The translations under genes were made by a program, and so were the position numbers. DNA of 64,000 bases from Neopestalotiopsis rosae (lineage: Eukaryota > Ascomycota > Sordariomycetes > Amphisphaeriales > Sporocadaceae): NCBI GenBank assembly GCA_023078685.1, contig JALGAS010000003.1, positions 6,138,001-6,202,000 of the forward strand, read 5' to 3'. Below, piece after piece: positions 1-11,002 of the stretch (its first letter is position 1; each line of letters opens with the position of its first letter). The notes beneath the pieces were generated by a model. That model was not told the DNA's origin. It ran no database searches and saw nothing but the letters and a program-made list of their open reading frames with translations.

Positions 1-371
1 AGATCCTCTCGTCTGATCATAGGATATTCACTTTTCACCTGGGTGGCCACTGCACTCGAGAGCTTTACCGCTCGGCCATTGGACCTTTGTGACTTGTGGT
101 TAACAAAGGAGCTCTTTTTGAAACCTAAGACACCTCGGCACGTAACTGGAAATTCTTTCGAAAAACCCAGCCCAGTTATGCACTTAAGAGAATTGAGTTG
201 TAGACATCGTCAATAAGGGCTCGGTCCGTGAAGAGAGATTTGTATCTTCTCTTGTATTCGGATTGCAGACGAGGTTGTTTTATCAAGCTGCTCAACTGTG
301 GTACCCGAAAGTAATAAATGATGGTTCAATCTTGCACTGCGATAGCCGGAGCTTCCCTACGTCGTATACTA
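1..371. other. Left-edge intergenic sequence
   Basis: This stretch lies downstream of the splicing-factor gene, which reads away from it, and probably holds its 3' untranslated region. I see no supported gene, repeat or RNA here. Confidence 0.5.
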
Positions 372-1566
372 TCATCTTTTGCTCTCTTTCTCCTTCTTCA
401 GCATCAAATCTCTCATGGCCGCTCTTGAGTTGCGACTGCCACCCAGTTTCGGACCTTTAAGCACATCTTCACTATCCTTCTTATCCTTCTTCGCGGTGGC
501 AGCGGGCCTCCTCTTTTGTTGCCTCTCCGCCATTGCCTCCATGAACTCTCTCTTAAATTCTTCAGCAATACGATCATCTGCAGCACCATCTTCATCTGCA
601 CCGGGAGTGGCCACCGCGGGAGGCGTGGGTGTCTCGTATACGTCAACTGTGGGAACGTTAGCCACCTGTTCGTGTCACATCTTGTTATGCAGGACTTACG
701 TCTGCTTTCTCGCATGATCTCCTCGACAAGTTGATCGCGTTTGATGTCATCGCTATTCCTCCTGTTGCGAGGTCTCCAGGGCTTGCCATCGCGACCCAGC
801 CGGACCTTCTTGGGTCTTCCTGACTGCTCTTCCTCGACAACCTCTCCTTGTAGTCTGCGCCTGGCAAGTTCTGTCATGGCCTCGTTTCTACTACGGACTT
901 CGTCGCCGAGGTCGATCTCCTGCAGTTTACTTTGCAAAGGTACATGCTTCGGAGGTTCTGGTTGCTTATCTGTCGTTGTGGTCGCAGCTTCAGATGATGG
1001 GACTGGCAAAGTGCTGTTGCCATGATCTGGCGTAGCAGTTGACTTTCGCTTGGCTATTTCGGATTCTATGAATTCCATCCTTGCTCCATCAGCAGCTGTA
1101 TGGCAGTGACATCTCAAAAGTAGGAGGGGACATACATGTGCTTGTTGACCAATTCGCTGGACACGCCCGTTTGCGCGGTGAAGCGCCTGTTGACGCCGCC
1201 GTTGGACAAGTCTATTGCTTTTTGCTCCTCCTCTCGTATCATCAGGCTCAGTTCGTCGTCCGCGTTGGCCGCTGTCGCTGAGGCGTCGTCTGCGCCGAAC
1301 CCAACGCCCTTTAATCTATGCTTTCGCGCATTTCGCTGCCGGATGATCTCTACGACAGACAGGCCCTCTTCCTCACTATTGGGTGCTTCGTTGCTCGCGA
1401 GATTTTCTTGTTCTGTCTTTTCCTCTGGTTTGGCTGCCTCTGTCGCCGGGGCTTCCTCCGCTGGCCTCTGTCTGAAGAACTTTCTCTTCTTGCCCCGAAA
1501 TACCACGGGCGCTTCTGTCGCTGCTGTTGCCTCCACTGGGGCAGTGGCAGGGGCGTCTGTATCCAT
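372..1566 (-). CDS. Hep59/C9orf78 (Tls1)-family splicing-associated protein
   Basis: Three exons join in frame: 1566..1136, 1079..700 and 646..372 (361 aa). The 56-bp and 53-bp introns have GTATGT and GTAAGT donors. The first join creates NKHMMEFIESEIAKRKS, which matches the MMKYIETELKKRKG block of the human C9orf78/HCA59 family. The C-terminal third carries the family segment DRIAEEFKREFMEAMAERQQ followed by a Lys/Arg-rich tail. Family members are nuclear proteins linked to pre-mRNA splicing; S. pombe Tls1 affects splicing of shelterin transcripts. The N-terminus is Ala/Glu-rich and then basic (GKKRKFFRQR), as is usual. It is divergent from acylphosphatase, sharing a 382-bp promoter region. 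The family call is firm; the exact role in this fungus is inferred. Confidence 0.88.
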
Positions 1567-1948
1567 GGCGAGGCTCTTGGAAAGTACCTTGATGTTGAAG
1601 AACAGGGCGACTCGGTCGGTCCTGATGATATTCGCGTCGCAACAGCCGTTTGCGAAGATTTAACGATGCTTGATAAGAAAATACGTAGGCTGAAGGCGTC
1701 GGCGCGCCCTGGCGCATTTCTTGCCGTTGGCACGGCGTTGCTTAGGCGTCGCTTCCTAGCACGGACCCACCACTAAAGCTTCCCGCACCGCGCCACAAAA
1801 CCCCAGATTTATAGTTGGGCAGCCCTGTAAACAGCCAGTCTTGCAATAGCTAACATAAGCTGAAAACCACCAAGACCAGCCTATCGTGACATCGTCCACT
1901 ACTAATACCTTCAGGCACAAGCAGCTCTAATAGATCGTTCTATCGACC
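1567..1948. other. Divergent promoter region
   Basis: This 382-bp spacer separates the start codons of the splicing-factor gene (minus) and acylphosphatase (plus), so it should contain both promoters. I see no clear TATA box or repeat. Confidence 0.5.
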
Positions 1949-2415
1949 ATGTCGTCCCAAAGAGTAAGTCTAGCTTACAGAAGCGTCCAAATTATTGCTG
2001 ACATGACTTTGAGATCTACTTCCTCGTTCACGGCACCGTTCAAGGTAAGAAGACTCAGATCTCCAACTCATATGGATTCGTTCCCAGGACTGACAGGTGA
2101 CATCACAATCAGGTGTGTCCTTTCGATATTACACCCAGAGAAAGGCAACCGAAATCGGTGTGACCGGTTGGGTTCGAAACACTGATTCTGGAAAGGTACT
2201 GTGACATCCCCTTTTCAAAGGCAAGATATGACTCTGGGAAACATCTAACAGAAATTGTGCTGTAGGTTGAGGGCGAAGCTCAAGGATCGCCAGATGCTAT
2301 CAAGCAGTTCCTGAAGTATATTGACCAAGGCCCAACTCACGCAAAGGTTGTGAAGCTTGACAAAGAGGAACGCGATGTCAAAGATGGCGAGAGCAATTTC
2401 GAGGTCCGGTCTTGA
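1949..2415 (+). CDS. Acylphosphatase
   Basis: Four exons (1949..1963, 2014..2044, 2113..2195, 2266..2415) give a 92-aa protein, the normal length for a single-domain acylphosphatase (EC 3.6.1.7), which hydrolyses acyl-phosphates in the cytosol. The first exon is only 15 nt. The spliced product contains the signature around HGTVQGVSFRYYT with the phosphate-binding Arg (R20) and GWVRNTDSGKVEG with the catalytic Asn (N38). Their 18-residue spacing equals that of animal acylphosphatases. All introns are short GT-AG types. The gene is so split by introns that no long open frame exists, so simple ORF finding misses it. The call is strong because both active-site motifs appear only after splicing. 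Confidence 0.92.
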
Positions 2416-3214
2416 AAACACCTGAATTCTAGTCAAACGGCCAAGCATTCATTCTGGTGGCCAAGTAAGTCGATCACAATACGCATTCAACGTTAGAATC
2501 CGGAAGATACGGAGATTTGGGGGCCAGATGCTCGCTTAAAAGAACAAAATTATACTCATTGTAGTAGCTGTTTCGTCCAAACTGCACACTTGCCGCCCTA
2601 CTTAGTCGTCTTGTCCTTGTATCATACACATTGAAATTACCCCCCATATCTCGGATGTCGGTTCGCAAATCTAGTGAAGCAGCGTCCATGATTGGTCGCC
2701 AAGGTCTGCGAGGCACACCACAACCATGACTGACAGCGAATAAGCATAAGATCGCATATGATGCGGCTAACTTCCCGTCTTCTTACTTTTGCTTACAGAT
2801 CTGGATGCTACGGAGCCACGATGCCCCTGAATTTATTGGGGAAACAGGCAGACAGGATCTACACTCCGACGACACGGCCTGGGCCGTCTGGGATAAATTG
2901 CGGTTCTCGCCGGAGACGCAGGGCCGCGATCCCTCTTGGTCCGTATTAGCGGCGGCAGATGAACTTCCACCCATCACAAATGGCAACACGACCCCAAGAC
3001 CCTTGAAAATGGACATGTGGGGACGGACCTTTGTTCCCCAAATGTCTTCTCCAAGAATGTAACTGAAGAAAGTTTATAGAATGGACCAAAGTGGTGACGG
3101 TCATGACCATGGATTTCGTCGTCTTATATAAGGCCTGCTGGTCGGAACAGCCTGGATGGCATAAAAAGTCTCCAGTGACCAAGCGGTGATCTCTCCAAGC
3201 AAAAAAACATCACA
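2416..3214. other. Endoglucanase upstream region
   Basis: No gene is supported in this 799-bp stretch. It contains a GGCTAA hexamer (2765-2770, the core recognised by XlnR/Xyr1-type activators), a GTGGGG hexamer (3017-3022, a CreA/Cre1-type core), and a TATA-like box close to the endoglucanase start. The two short hexamers could occur by chance. Confidence 0.45.
3125..3132 (+). promoter_or_regulatory. TATA-like box of the GH7 gene
   Basis: TATATAAG lies about 83-90 bp before the endoglucanase ATG at 3215, a plausible core-promoter position for a strongly inducible secreted enzyme. Confidence 0.5.
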
Positions 3215-4596
3215 ATGGCTCTCTTTGTCCCCGTCGGTCTCGCCCTCTTGGGTCTTGCCAATGCCCAGACACCAGTCGGCACTGAAGTCCACCCCCAACT
3301 GACGACATACCGCTGTACAGTCGCAGGCGGGTGTACCGAGGCCACGAATTATGTCGTGCTCGACTCGCTCGCCCACTGGGTTCACCAAGTCAACAGCACC
3401 GTCGGCTGCGGAGACTGGGGCAGCGCTCCCAATGCGACTGCCTGCCCTACCGAGGAGGCCTGCGCCGCCAACTGTATCCAAGAGGCCCAGACGGATTACA
3501 GCTCCGTGGGCGTGACGACGGACGGCGCCTCGCTGCGCATGCAAATGCTTGTGAACAACGTTTCAGTCTCTCCCCGCATCTACCTCCTCGACGAGACGGA
3601 GGAGAAGTATGAGATGACCAAGTTCACCGGCTACGAGTTCTCCTTCGACATCGATGCCACCAAGCTACCATGCGGCATGAACAGCGCTCTGTATCTTTCC
3701 GAGATGGAGGATGACGGTGGCCTTAGTGAGCTGAACACAGGAGGTGCTGCTCGTGGTACTGGATACTGTGATGCCCAGTGCTACACTACACCTTTCATCA
3801 ACGGTGTCGTAAGTTCTTGATTCCATTTGCTGTCATATACCCTCTCAATGGACTCACTGGCTAATGCACAACCATGTAGGGAAACCTTGACGGTGCCGGT
3901 GCTTGCTGCAACGAAATGGATATCTGGGAGGCCAATGCCCGCGCCACTCAGATCGCACCGCACCCATGCAACGAGTCTGGTGTCTATCTGTGCTCCGGTA
4001 CCGAGTGTGGCTCAGACGGAGTGTGCGACAAGAATGGCTGCGGCTGGAACACGTACAGACTCGACCAGGCCGACTACTACGGCGAGGGCGCCGAATTCGA
4101 TGTTGACACCACCAAGCCCTTCACCGTCGTGACACAGTTCCCCGTCGACGAGACCACTGGAAAGCTGTCCGCCATCACGCGTCTCTACGTCCAGGACGGC
4201 GTCGTCCTGAAGGCCGAGACGGTCGCCAAGGAAGGCCTGCCGGCTGTCGACTCCATCACCGACGACTACTGCACCGCCAGCGGCGCCAGCGCCTTTGACC
4301 GGCTCGGCGCCCTCGAGGCCATGGGCGATGCCATGACCCGCGGTATGGTCATGGCCTTTAGCATCTGGTGGTCGACGGACGGTTCCATGGTCTGGCTCGA
4401 CGGCGCCTCGCAGGGTGCTGGCCCTTGCACTGATACAGAGGATCTGCCTGAGAACATTCTCGCTGTCGAGCCTGAGCCCGAGGTCACCTTTAGCAACCTC
4501 AAGTGGGGTGAGATTGGCAGCACCTTTGGCGCAGCCACCAATGCCACGTCGCGGGTTCGCTTTGCCGCCAGGACATTCCCCAAGAGGCCCTGGTAA
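3215..4596 (+). CDS. Secreted GH7 endoglucanase (Cel7B/EG I type), no CBM
   Basis: Two exons, 3215..3808 and 3880..4596, flank a 71-bp GTAAGT..TAG intron and give 436 aa. An N-terminal signal peptide (about residues 1-18, MALFVPVGLALLGLANAQ) directs secretion. The GH7 catalytic motif CCNEMDIWEAN places the nucleophile, assisting Asp and acid/base at E210, D212 and E215. The C-terminal half matches endoglucanases rather than cellobiohydrolases (RGMVMAFSIWW, FSNLKWGEIGST). It would cleave internal beta-1,4 bonds of cellulose with retention. The protein ends soon after the catalytic domain, so there is no linker or cellulose-binding module, unlike T. reesei EG I. Many cysteines suggest disulfides. 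A TATA box and candidate XlnR/CreA cores lie upstream. The endoglucanase versus CBH call is confident but not proven. Confidence 0.95.
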
Positions 4597-6012
4597 GCGT
4601 TGAACAGGCGAGGCGCTTTTTTGCGAATAACTTGAGCATAAGTTGATAGACGCTTGCATTCCAATAAACTTCATTCTTCCACAGCCGATATCACATAAGC
4701 GAGTTCCAGTTAGCGTACGAAACATGTCCAAGCACATGTCTGACTTGTTGACGAGAACTCACCGCCCTCGACGCTGTCACCATGCAAGTATTACTCATTG
4801 CACAAGTATCCATGCCAAGCAGAGATGCTATGATTTCAGTTTCTCACGACGAAAGTTCCAGACCTCTCGCTGTTATTGGCTTCCATCAAGTCCCCTCTTG
4901 CGGCCGCAGCTTTGCCCCCTGGTCCGTTCCATGCAGATATCAGGGTATCTGCGCTGGTCCCTTACTCAGCGTGCTGATGTCGCCGATCCACTGAATTGAA
5001 TGATACCACTGAATGAAGCATAGCACAATGATTGTATGCAGGCGGGCGTTTATTGCTACGCGACGTTGAGATACTTATCGGAACTCGGGTCTGGGACGGA
5101 GTGTCATGGCACTGGAGATGTGTGTGATTTCCTGACAAGTTCAGGTGTGAAGATGCATTTGTCATGACCATTTGACCTGATGAGCGTTGCATCAATGCGG
5201 CCTGAGTTGAACAGTGGAATTGGCTGCCCAACATCCCGCGCTCAGTATGACACACTTGGTTGGAAGCAGAGCATCACGCACATCGCGGGTTTCTCGCAAA
5301 TGTCCATGGTCTTGTGCCGAAAGCCCTTCAGTGATGCGCCACCATCGTGTTTCGAGAACCCTGAAAGCGTTGAATAGTGAATATTGTATTTGTGATCTGA
5401 ATTTGCCGCTACATATCCAAGTGCTATGCATTGGGTCTGTACAACACGACGCAGCTCGTCGTAGAGGATATGGCAATGAAGAGACGAGAACGTTGACGTG
5501 CTGTATAGCAATTGCGGGGCCCTTGGTGCAGTGTGCCGTAGCTTCTAGGCTCTAGCTGCGTCCTATAGCCTATTGCTGCTGTGTCGCTAGGGTGTGCTGG
5601 GTGGCCAACAACAACAAAGATGCTAGAATCGTCTTTTGCCATCCTGCAGACTCACGATAATTGTCAATCAAGGCGTGGGGGTCTCCTTAGTAATTGAGTT
5701 GGTCTCAAAATTCTTTCTTACGATAGACTTTGTGATTTGGCTAGACTGGCATGTATGATGTTGCGATGACTAAGTGGAGGGAAACATGCGCTGTATTGTA
5801 AGCGGACGTCATCGTAAAGGCTGAATGGGTAAATAATTACCCTCGTATTGACCCCCGTATTTACGAGGGCAACAACGACTGTCTGCAACTTCTCGAAGAA
5901 GTATATATCCTCACGACGATTCCCATGATAATCAACCTTTTCCTCATCAATCAACAAGATACGAAACCGCAATCAAGAAAAGACAAAGCATCAGTATTCG
6001 AAAACATAGAAA
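4597..6012. other. 1.4-kb intergenic region
   Basis: No credible coding sequence appears on either strand; the open frames here are short and show no family motifs. The right end holds an 8-bp-arm inverted repeat (5840-5869) and the promoter of the epimerase-like gene. Confidence 0.5.
5840..5869. repeat. Inverted repeat upstream of the epimerase-like gene
   Basis: The arms CCCTCGTA and TACGAGGG are perfect reverse complements separated by 14 nt, about 145 bp before the ATG at 6013. The spacer contains another CGTATT, also present in the left arm, and a run of C. A dimeric transcription-factor site is possible, but chance cannot be excluded. Confidence 0.4.
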
Positions 6013-7170
6013 ATGGCTCCCAAGGTCTTCATGTGAGTCCTCATATTCCCCACATGTGTGATTGGGAGAGGAGACTAACTCACCAATAGTACTGGCGTCA
6101 CGGGCTACATTGGCGGAGATATTCTCTACACCCTCAACAAGGCGCACCCAGACTGGGAGTACTCGGCCCTGATCCGCTCAGAGGAAAAGGCAAAGCCTGT
6201 ACAGGCAAAATACCCGAATGTCAAGCCGGTCATCGGTGGTCTTGATGATTCCAACATCATCAAGGAGGCAGCTGCCAAAGCAGACATTGTAATTCGTGAG
6301 TCGGACCCCTGGGTTCTGGTGAATCAAATCTTTGCATTGTGCGCGCTTGACTGACCATCACCACTAGATACCGCGGATGCCTCGGATCATGAGGGCGCTG
6401 CCCGCGCCATCGCCGCCGGAATAGCAGAGGGCCACTCGGCTTCCAAGCCCGGCTTCTGGCTGCACACGAGCGGCACCGGAATCCTGACATTCGCCGACCT
6501 ACGATCCGGCCGTCTTGGCGAAACCGACGACAAGGAGTTCAATGACTGGACCGCCGTCGAGGAGCTCACCAACCTGCCCGACGACGCCTTCCACCGTGAT
6601 ATTGACAAGATTGTGCTCGAGGCCAGCTCGCCCTCGGTGCGCACCGCCGTCATCTGCCCGCCCACCATTTACGGCGAGGGCCGCGGCCCCGTGTCCGGCC
6701 GTAGTCGCCAGGCCTATGCCCTAGCCAAGATGATCCTCACTCAGGGCACCACGCCCATCATTGGCGGCGGCAAGGCGGTCTGGAACCAGGTCCACGTGCA
6801 CGACCTTTCCGATGCCTACGTACTGCTCGCCGAGGCTGCCGCGGCCGGCAACCTGTCGGACGAGCTCTGGAACGCCCGCGGCTACTTCTTGGCCGAGAAC
6901 GGCGAGTTCGTCTGGGGCGACTACTCGCGGCAGATGGCCAAGAAGGCGCACGAGCTGGGCTTCCTCAAGGAGGCACCTAAGGAGCAGGCGCTCAGCAAAG
7001 ACGAGGCGCTCGAGTTTGGCGGGTTCGAAGCCGTCAGCTGGGGTCTCAACTCGCGCGGCAAGGCCGAGAGGCTCGCCAAGACGCTGGGCTGGAAGCCGCA
7101 CCGTCCGAGCATCGAGGATGAGATCCCGACGATTCTCAAGAGCGAAAAGGCTTTGTTGGAGAAGAAATAG
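6013..7170 (+). CDS. Atypical SDR / NAD-dependent epimerase-like protein
   Basis: Exons 6013..6032, 6090..6295 and 6368..7170 give 342 aa. The first exon is only 20 nt and its codon completes across a GTGAGT intron. The N-terminus carries the Rossmann dinucleotide motif GVTGYIGG (residues 9-16), as in extended or atypical short-chain dehydrogenases and nucleoside-diphosphate-sugar epimerase-like proteins common in fungi. Central HTSGTG and ICPPTIYGEGRGP blocks and the VHVHDLSDAYVLLAEAA helix fit that fold. I cannot place a canonical YxxxK catalytic pair with confidence, so the reaction is unknown and an NAD(P)-sensing role is possible. It probably acts in the cytosol; no signal peptide is visible. 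Third positions are strongly GC-rich in exon 3, suggesting good expression. Confidence 0.88.
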
Positions 7171-7930
7171 AACCTTTACTTACGGAAGCTGCCTGGATAT
7201 TCATTAGGTAAATAGTCTTCTCAATTTACGAGGTTTCAGTGATAAAAGTTTCATGAAGTGTTTCTCAATAGATGTATGTTAGCAAGCGTGATCTATTTCT
7301 TCGACTACTAACTAGTGGTAAATATCATGCTTCATTGATAGATTTTGTTCGACGTCATGGACATCCCTATACTAACTTTCATATTTATAAGCATAAGCAT
7401 ATAACGTCCCGCAACGGACAGTGATTGGATCGTTCGACCAGCCTGATATGGTAACGATGTTCGAATAAGCATACCCCTGTACTTGGTTGTGTGACCGGAA
7501 CCACTTTGGTACCGAGTAGACAATAGCTCAAAGATGGACCGATAAGCAAATTGGCCGTACTCAATATTGTGTTTACTTACAATGCTCACCTCTCCAATCA
7601 CGAGTAACAGCCAGTACACATTTTGTTGAGGACTCGTGTAACAGTTCAGCTTTTATATATATATTTTCTTCCACTTCTACTTCGCACACAAGCTCTCCAT
7701 TGTACCTTGGCATCAACTGCCCACAGATGGTATAGAAGTTTTGAGTGACTCAATTTGCATGACAACTATACGAATATATGATCAACGTTGCTTCAGCCCT
7801 TGTAAGCTCGGGGTCTCTGGGACGGATTGCCTATTTAAATCGATCAGGGCTCTGTGTCGGAAGCCGAACTTTGTTCAGTGCTCCCTGTACTACTCTCACT
7901 AGAGGAGTCATGATCTGGCTATGATTTGAG
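7171..7930. other. Convergent intergenic region
   Basis: This 760-bp AT-rich spacer lies between the 3' ends of the epimerase-like gene (plus) and the REase-like gene (minus). It includes a TA-repeat near 7650-7670 and probably both 3' untranslated regions. No gene is supported. Confidence 0.5.
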
Positions 7931-9204
7931 TCAATTTAAATTTGATTCGTAGAACACAGACTTGGCACGTACCTGAAGGGGAAAAGGAAGCTCTGTGGAA
8001 AATGATACAGTATAGACCGCATCTTCTTTCAGCCTCTCACTTCTTCTACGCTTTGCAGGCGATGAGCACCGATCGAATACGCGCAGCCGCTTCTTGCGTC
8101 TTGGTGGTGATTCCGTGCTATACTTCTTTGTCGGCGTCACGGGCTCTAGGGTTGCAACATGCGGCTCTATGAGAAGCGTTTCTTTCTCTAATGCCGGATA
8201 GTCCCATTGAACTCGGTGGTGGTTCCCCGCCAAGACATGGATGAACCACAGCCCCAAGTTCACTGTCATATTGTTGTACTCTTCCGGGTTCCCGCCACTG
8301 TTGTTACCCCACGGTATCGACACATATTCGATGAGGCCATCATCTAGCAATTGAGCTTTCAAGGCTTTGTCGCTCGTGGAATCTTGCGCAAGACGACCTA
8401 TCACAAATTAGCTCCAGAAGAACCAAGGATATTAATCGACTTTAGGATTTTCAAAGGATAAACCGTACTTTTGGCTGAAGCACGAGGCCGTATGCGAAAA
8501 ATGAAGGCTTCTCCCGTCGAGAGAATACAGCCGTATCGACACCCGAAGTTGACGCAGTAGGTGTAGACTTGTCGAATGGGCATGGCAAAGCTCTTTTTGG
8601 TCATTCCTGTTCTCCATGTTCCATCTTCATGCAACACCTTCGCATTGATTACATCTTTGCTGTTCCACTTGGTGTATGTTTTGTAGTCCTTGGGGAGCAT
8701 TTCTCCAGCTTTTTCTTGGTACGGTGGCCACGAAGACATGGCACCACTGTCCGCGCGGGTCAATTTCGATTTTGCACTGTCGCTTTTTGACTTTTTGTTT
8801 TTCTCCAAGCCGATCTCCTTCATAATATCCTTCTTCCCTGACCGTGGGATCCACATACATGGGTGGAAGGTGTCCCTGACGGCGTTCAGGGCTGCCGTGA
8901 CAATACCATGATTCCATTTTGTCAGAATGTGCACAGTGGCAGGTTCGCAGTTGACGACACAATCAACGTCAGGCACAAGAAATGGGTAATCCGGAAGAGT
9001 AACACCCTTTTCACGAGCACTCTTCATGAGCTGTCCTCCATAGACCATCTGCAGTGTCTCAAATCTAAACTCTGTCCATTCAATGAGTTGTTTGGGAATG
9101 AAGTAGTCCGCCCGAGTTGTGTTCCTTTTATTCGCAGGTTGTCGATTATCAATATCCGGATTCCTCTCGGTCAGATACTCCAAAATGGATCTTTGCGTTG
9201 CCAT
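7931..9204 (-). CDS. Fungal hypothetical protein, possible REase-like fold, nuclear
   Basis: Exons 9204..8469 and 8397..7931 give 400 aa. The intron uses GTACGG with a CTAAT branch and TAG acceptor; it was chosen because the join keeps frame and the flanking sequence reads as one conserved-looking block. No family can be named with certainty. Visible are an N-terminal helical region (residues 35-62), PDYPFLVPDVDCVV (71-84), and MPIRQVYTYCVNFGCRYG then ILSTGEAFIFRIRP (208-240). The last resembles the QxxxY strand-helix end of restriction-endonuclease-like folds, including those of Crinkler-type effectors. Acidic catalytic residues could not be assigned. Basic clusters at about 344-369 (RRKKR, KRRRSERLK) look like a bipartite nuclear signal. 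It is divergent from an Fta2/kinase-like gene. The function is unknown. Confidence 0.72.
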
Positions 9205-9798
9205 AGTGATTATTGATTCTCAAATTGTATGAATAACAAAGGCGAGAGATGCAATGGGATGAAAACTCTGACAGCGCCGGCCAATTCCTCTCCGCCGTAT
9301 CTGCGCAATGCAGGTGGCCTCTCGACTTGAATGCATACACCCCTCTCGCCAGTCTGGTTCTTATGCGTTGGCACCCTCTTGGCCAGCAACACTTGGGGGC
9401 CGGCCCGCTGCGATAGGGGATCACCGCGGCCCGTACCATTGTCTCAATTGGGACATTACTGACAGCAGCGAAAGTATGCATGCGTTATTGTTCTTGTGGA
9501 CGGACAAGGCAGTTTGGATGCATGATAGACGGATACCCCGCAGCAGCAGGCATGCGCGGTTGGCCAAAAAAGCCGCTTATCACGGAGAGCAATTCCGTGA
9601 CGGGTGTCTGCATATGCACCAGCTTATGAACACGAGACAAGCATGCGAGAGCCGGAATGGGGAGGCCGAGACAGGAATCGAGCTTTGTGTTAGAAGAACA
9701 GAAGCACGTCCCCCTTTACCCCATTTCTACCACACTTGTTTCCCACCACCCCTGGGGAATGAGCAATCGCATATTTCTGGATTAATTCACATTTTACA
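9205..9798. other. Divergent promoter region
   Basis: These 594 bp separate the start codons of the REase-like (minus) and Fta2-like (plus) genes. An open frame of about 170 codons crosses the region on the plus strand but has no ATG at its start and no family signature, so I do not call it. Confidence 0.45.
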
Positions 9799-10708
9799 AT
9801 GCCAAAACAAGAATTGGATTTGAATCGTGCTGAGACGTGGGTCAAGTTGTGCCCTGACCCGAAGATACATGCATTCGAACACCAAGGGGCATCAATTGAA
9901 TGGCTCGAGAGACTCGACATGGACCGTGAAGACTCGGAGGCGGAAGGTGTGGTATTCAAAGTAAAGATAAAGTCCCGGCTATATGCCCTGAAAGTAGTGA
10001 GCAACCTCCTCGACCACCAGACGAGCTTTAATCTTTAAGACTCACCTGAAAGCACAGTTCGACTTTTTTGACCCTTCAACAGATCGCTATTTCTGGGGTC
10101 CGCTACTCGATAAGTCAGATGAACCATTTCCCTTGAGGAATATCGTGTATTACACAGACCCATTCTACGCAGAATGCCGTGCTTATGGGCGGATACTCGA
10201 AGCCCAGCGCAACAGGGGAGTTAGGTCGGCGGTAGCGGTGAAATGCCATGGATATTTATTTCTGAGTGACCGAGACAGACGACAACTTGAGAAAAGGGGA
10301 CTTACATTCAATAATCAAATAATCGACAAAGATCTGCGCCAGGTAATTGGACAGGATACGTGCCTACGAGCCATCGTCAAAGACTTAGCACCTGAAGAAT
10401 CGGGTATCGGCAAAAATGGCCTTGCAAAGGTGCTGATGGATATACGGAGTTTGAATAGGATCAAAATCTACAACCGAGATATTAGAGCAGAGAACTTTAG
10501 GGGAAGAAGACTCGTTGACTTTGGCAGATCATGGACCGAGCCGCATCGTATATTGGATGCGCTGGCCGAAATTGATGCAAGGGACGCGAGACTAGAGGAT
10601 TTGGTCATGTTCGACGATATGATTGAAGAAGAGGGGATTAGGACAAAACTGAGGGCTATACCAAACATGTTGTATTGCGAGAAGCTACGGTCTTTCGCAA
10701 GATCTTAA
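9799..10708 (+). CDS. Fta2-domain (Sim4 kinetochore) / kinase-like protein
   Basis: Exons 9799..9996 and 10058..10708, with a 61-bp GTGAGC..CAG intron, give 282 aa. The opening KIHAFEHQGASIEWLERL, VFKVKIKSRLYALKV and the junction ALKVFDFFDP match proteins annotated as kinetochore Sim4 complex subunit Fta2 in filamentous fungi. The fold is protein-kinase-like. Lys in YALKV would be the beta-3 lysine, YNRDIRAEN (204-212) the catalytic-loop equivalent, and LVDFG (218-222) the DFG equivalent. The HRD histidine is replaced by Asn in an NRD form, so activity is uncertain. Many fungi carry several such paralogues away from any kinetochore role, so the Fta2 name may mislead. It is divergent from the REase-like gene. 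Confidence 0.82.
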
Positions 10709-11002
10709 TATACGAGCTACGACGCAGCGACGTCCCGTATACCACTTCCGTAAGTGCGCGAAGAAACATGGGGCTTCTGCGACCAATGCAGCTGATTCCA
10801 ATTCAGAGCGAAACACTCAGCTATGGCTTCTCTGTTCATCACTTCTCCCATGACCTGATCGTCAATTGTTATCGGCCAATAGTGCATTTCGAGAAATTTA
10901 GTTAGCCTGTAGCTATGGACGAGTCGGAACACGAATGAATCTGGATTCAAGGCTTTGTATTGGTACCCTAATGAGTTTTCGCATATTGCGCAGAATATCA
11001 AG

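Noticed and set aside
4012..4737. Long frame antisense to the GH7 exon 2
   Set aside because: It is a mirror of GC-rich codon use in the real gene and has no protein-family features.
9308..9823. Open frame of about 170 codons spanning the REase-like/Fta2-like spacer
   Set aside because: It overlaps the Fta2-like start in another frame, begins without ATG, and shows no family motif.
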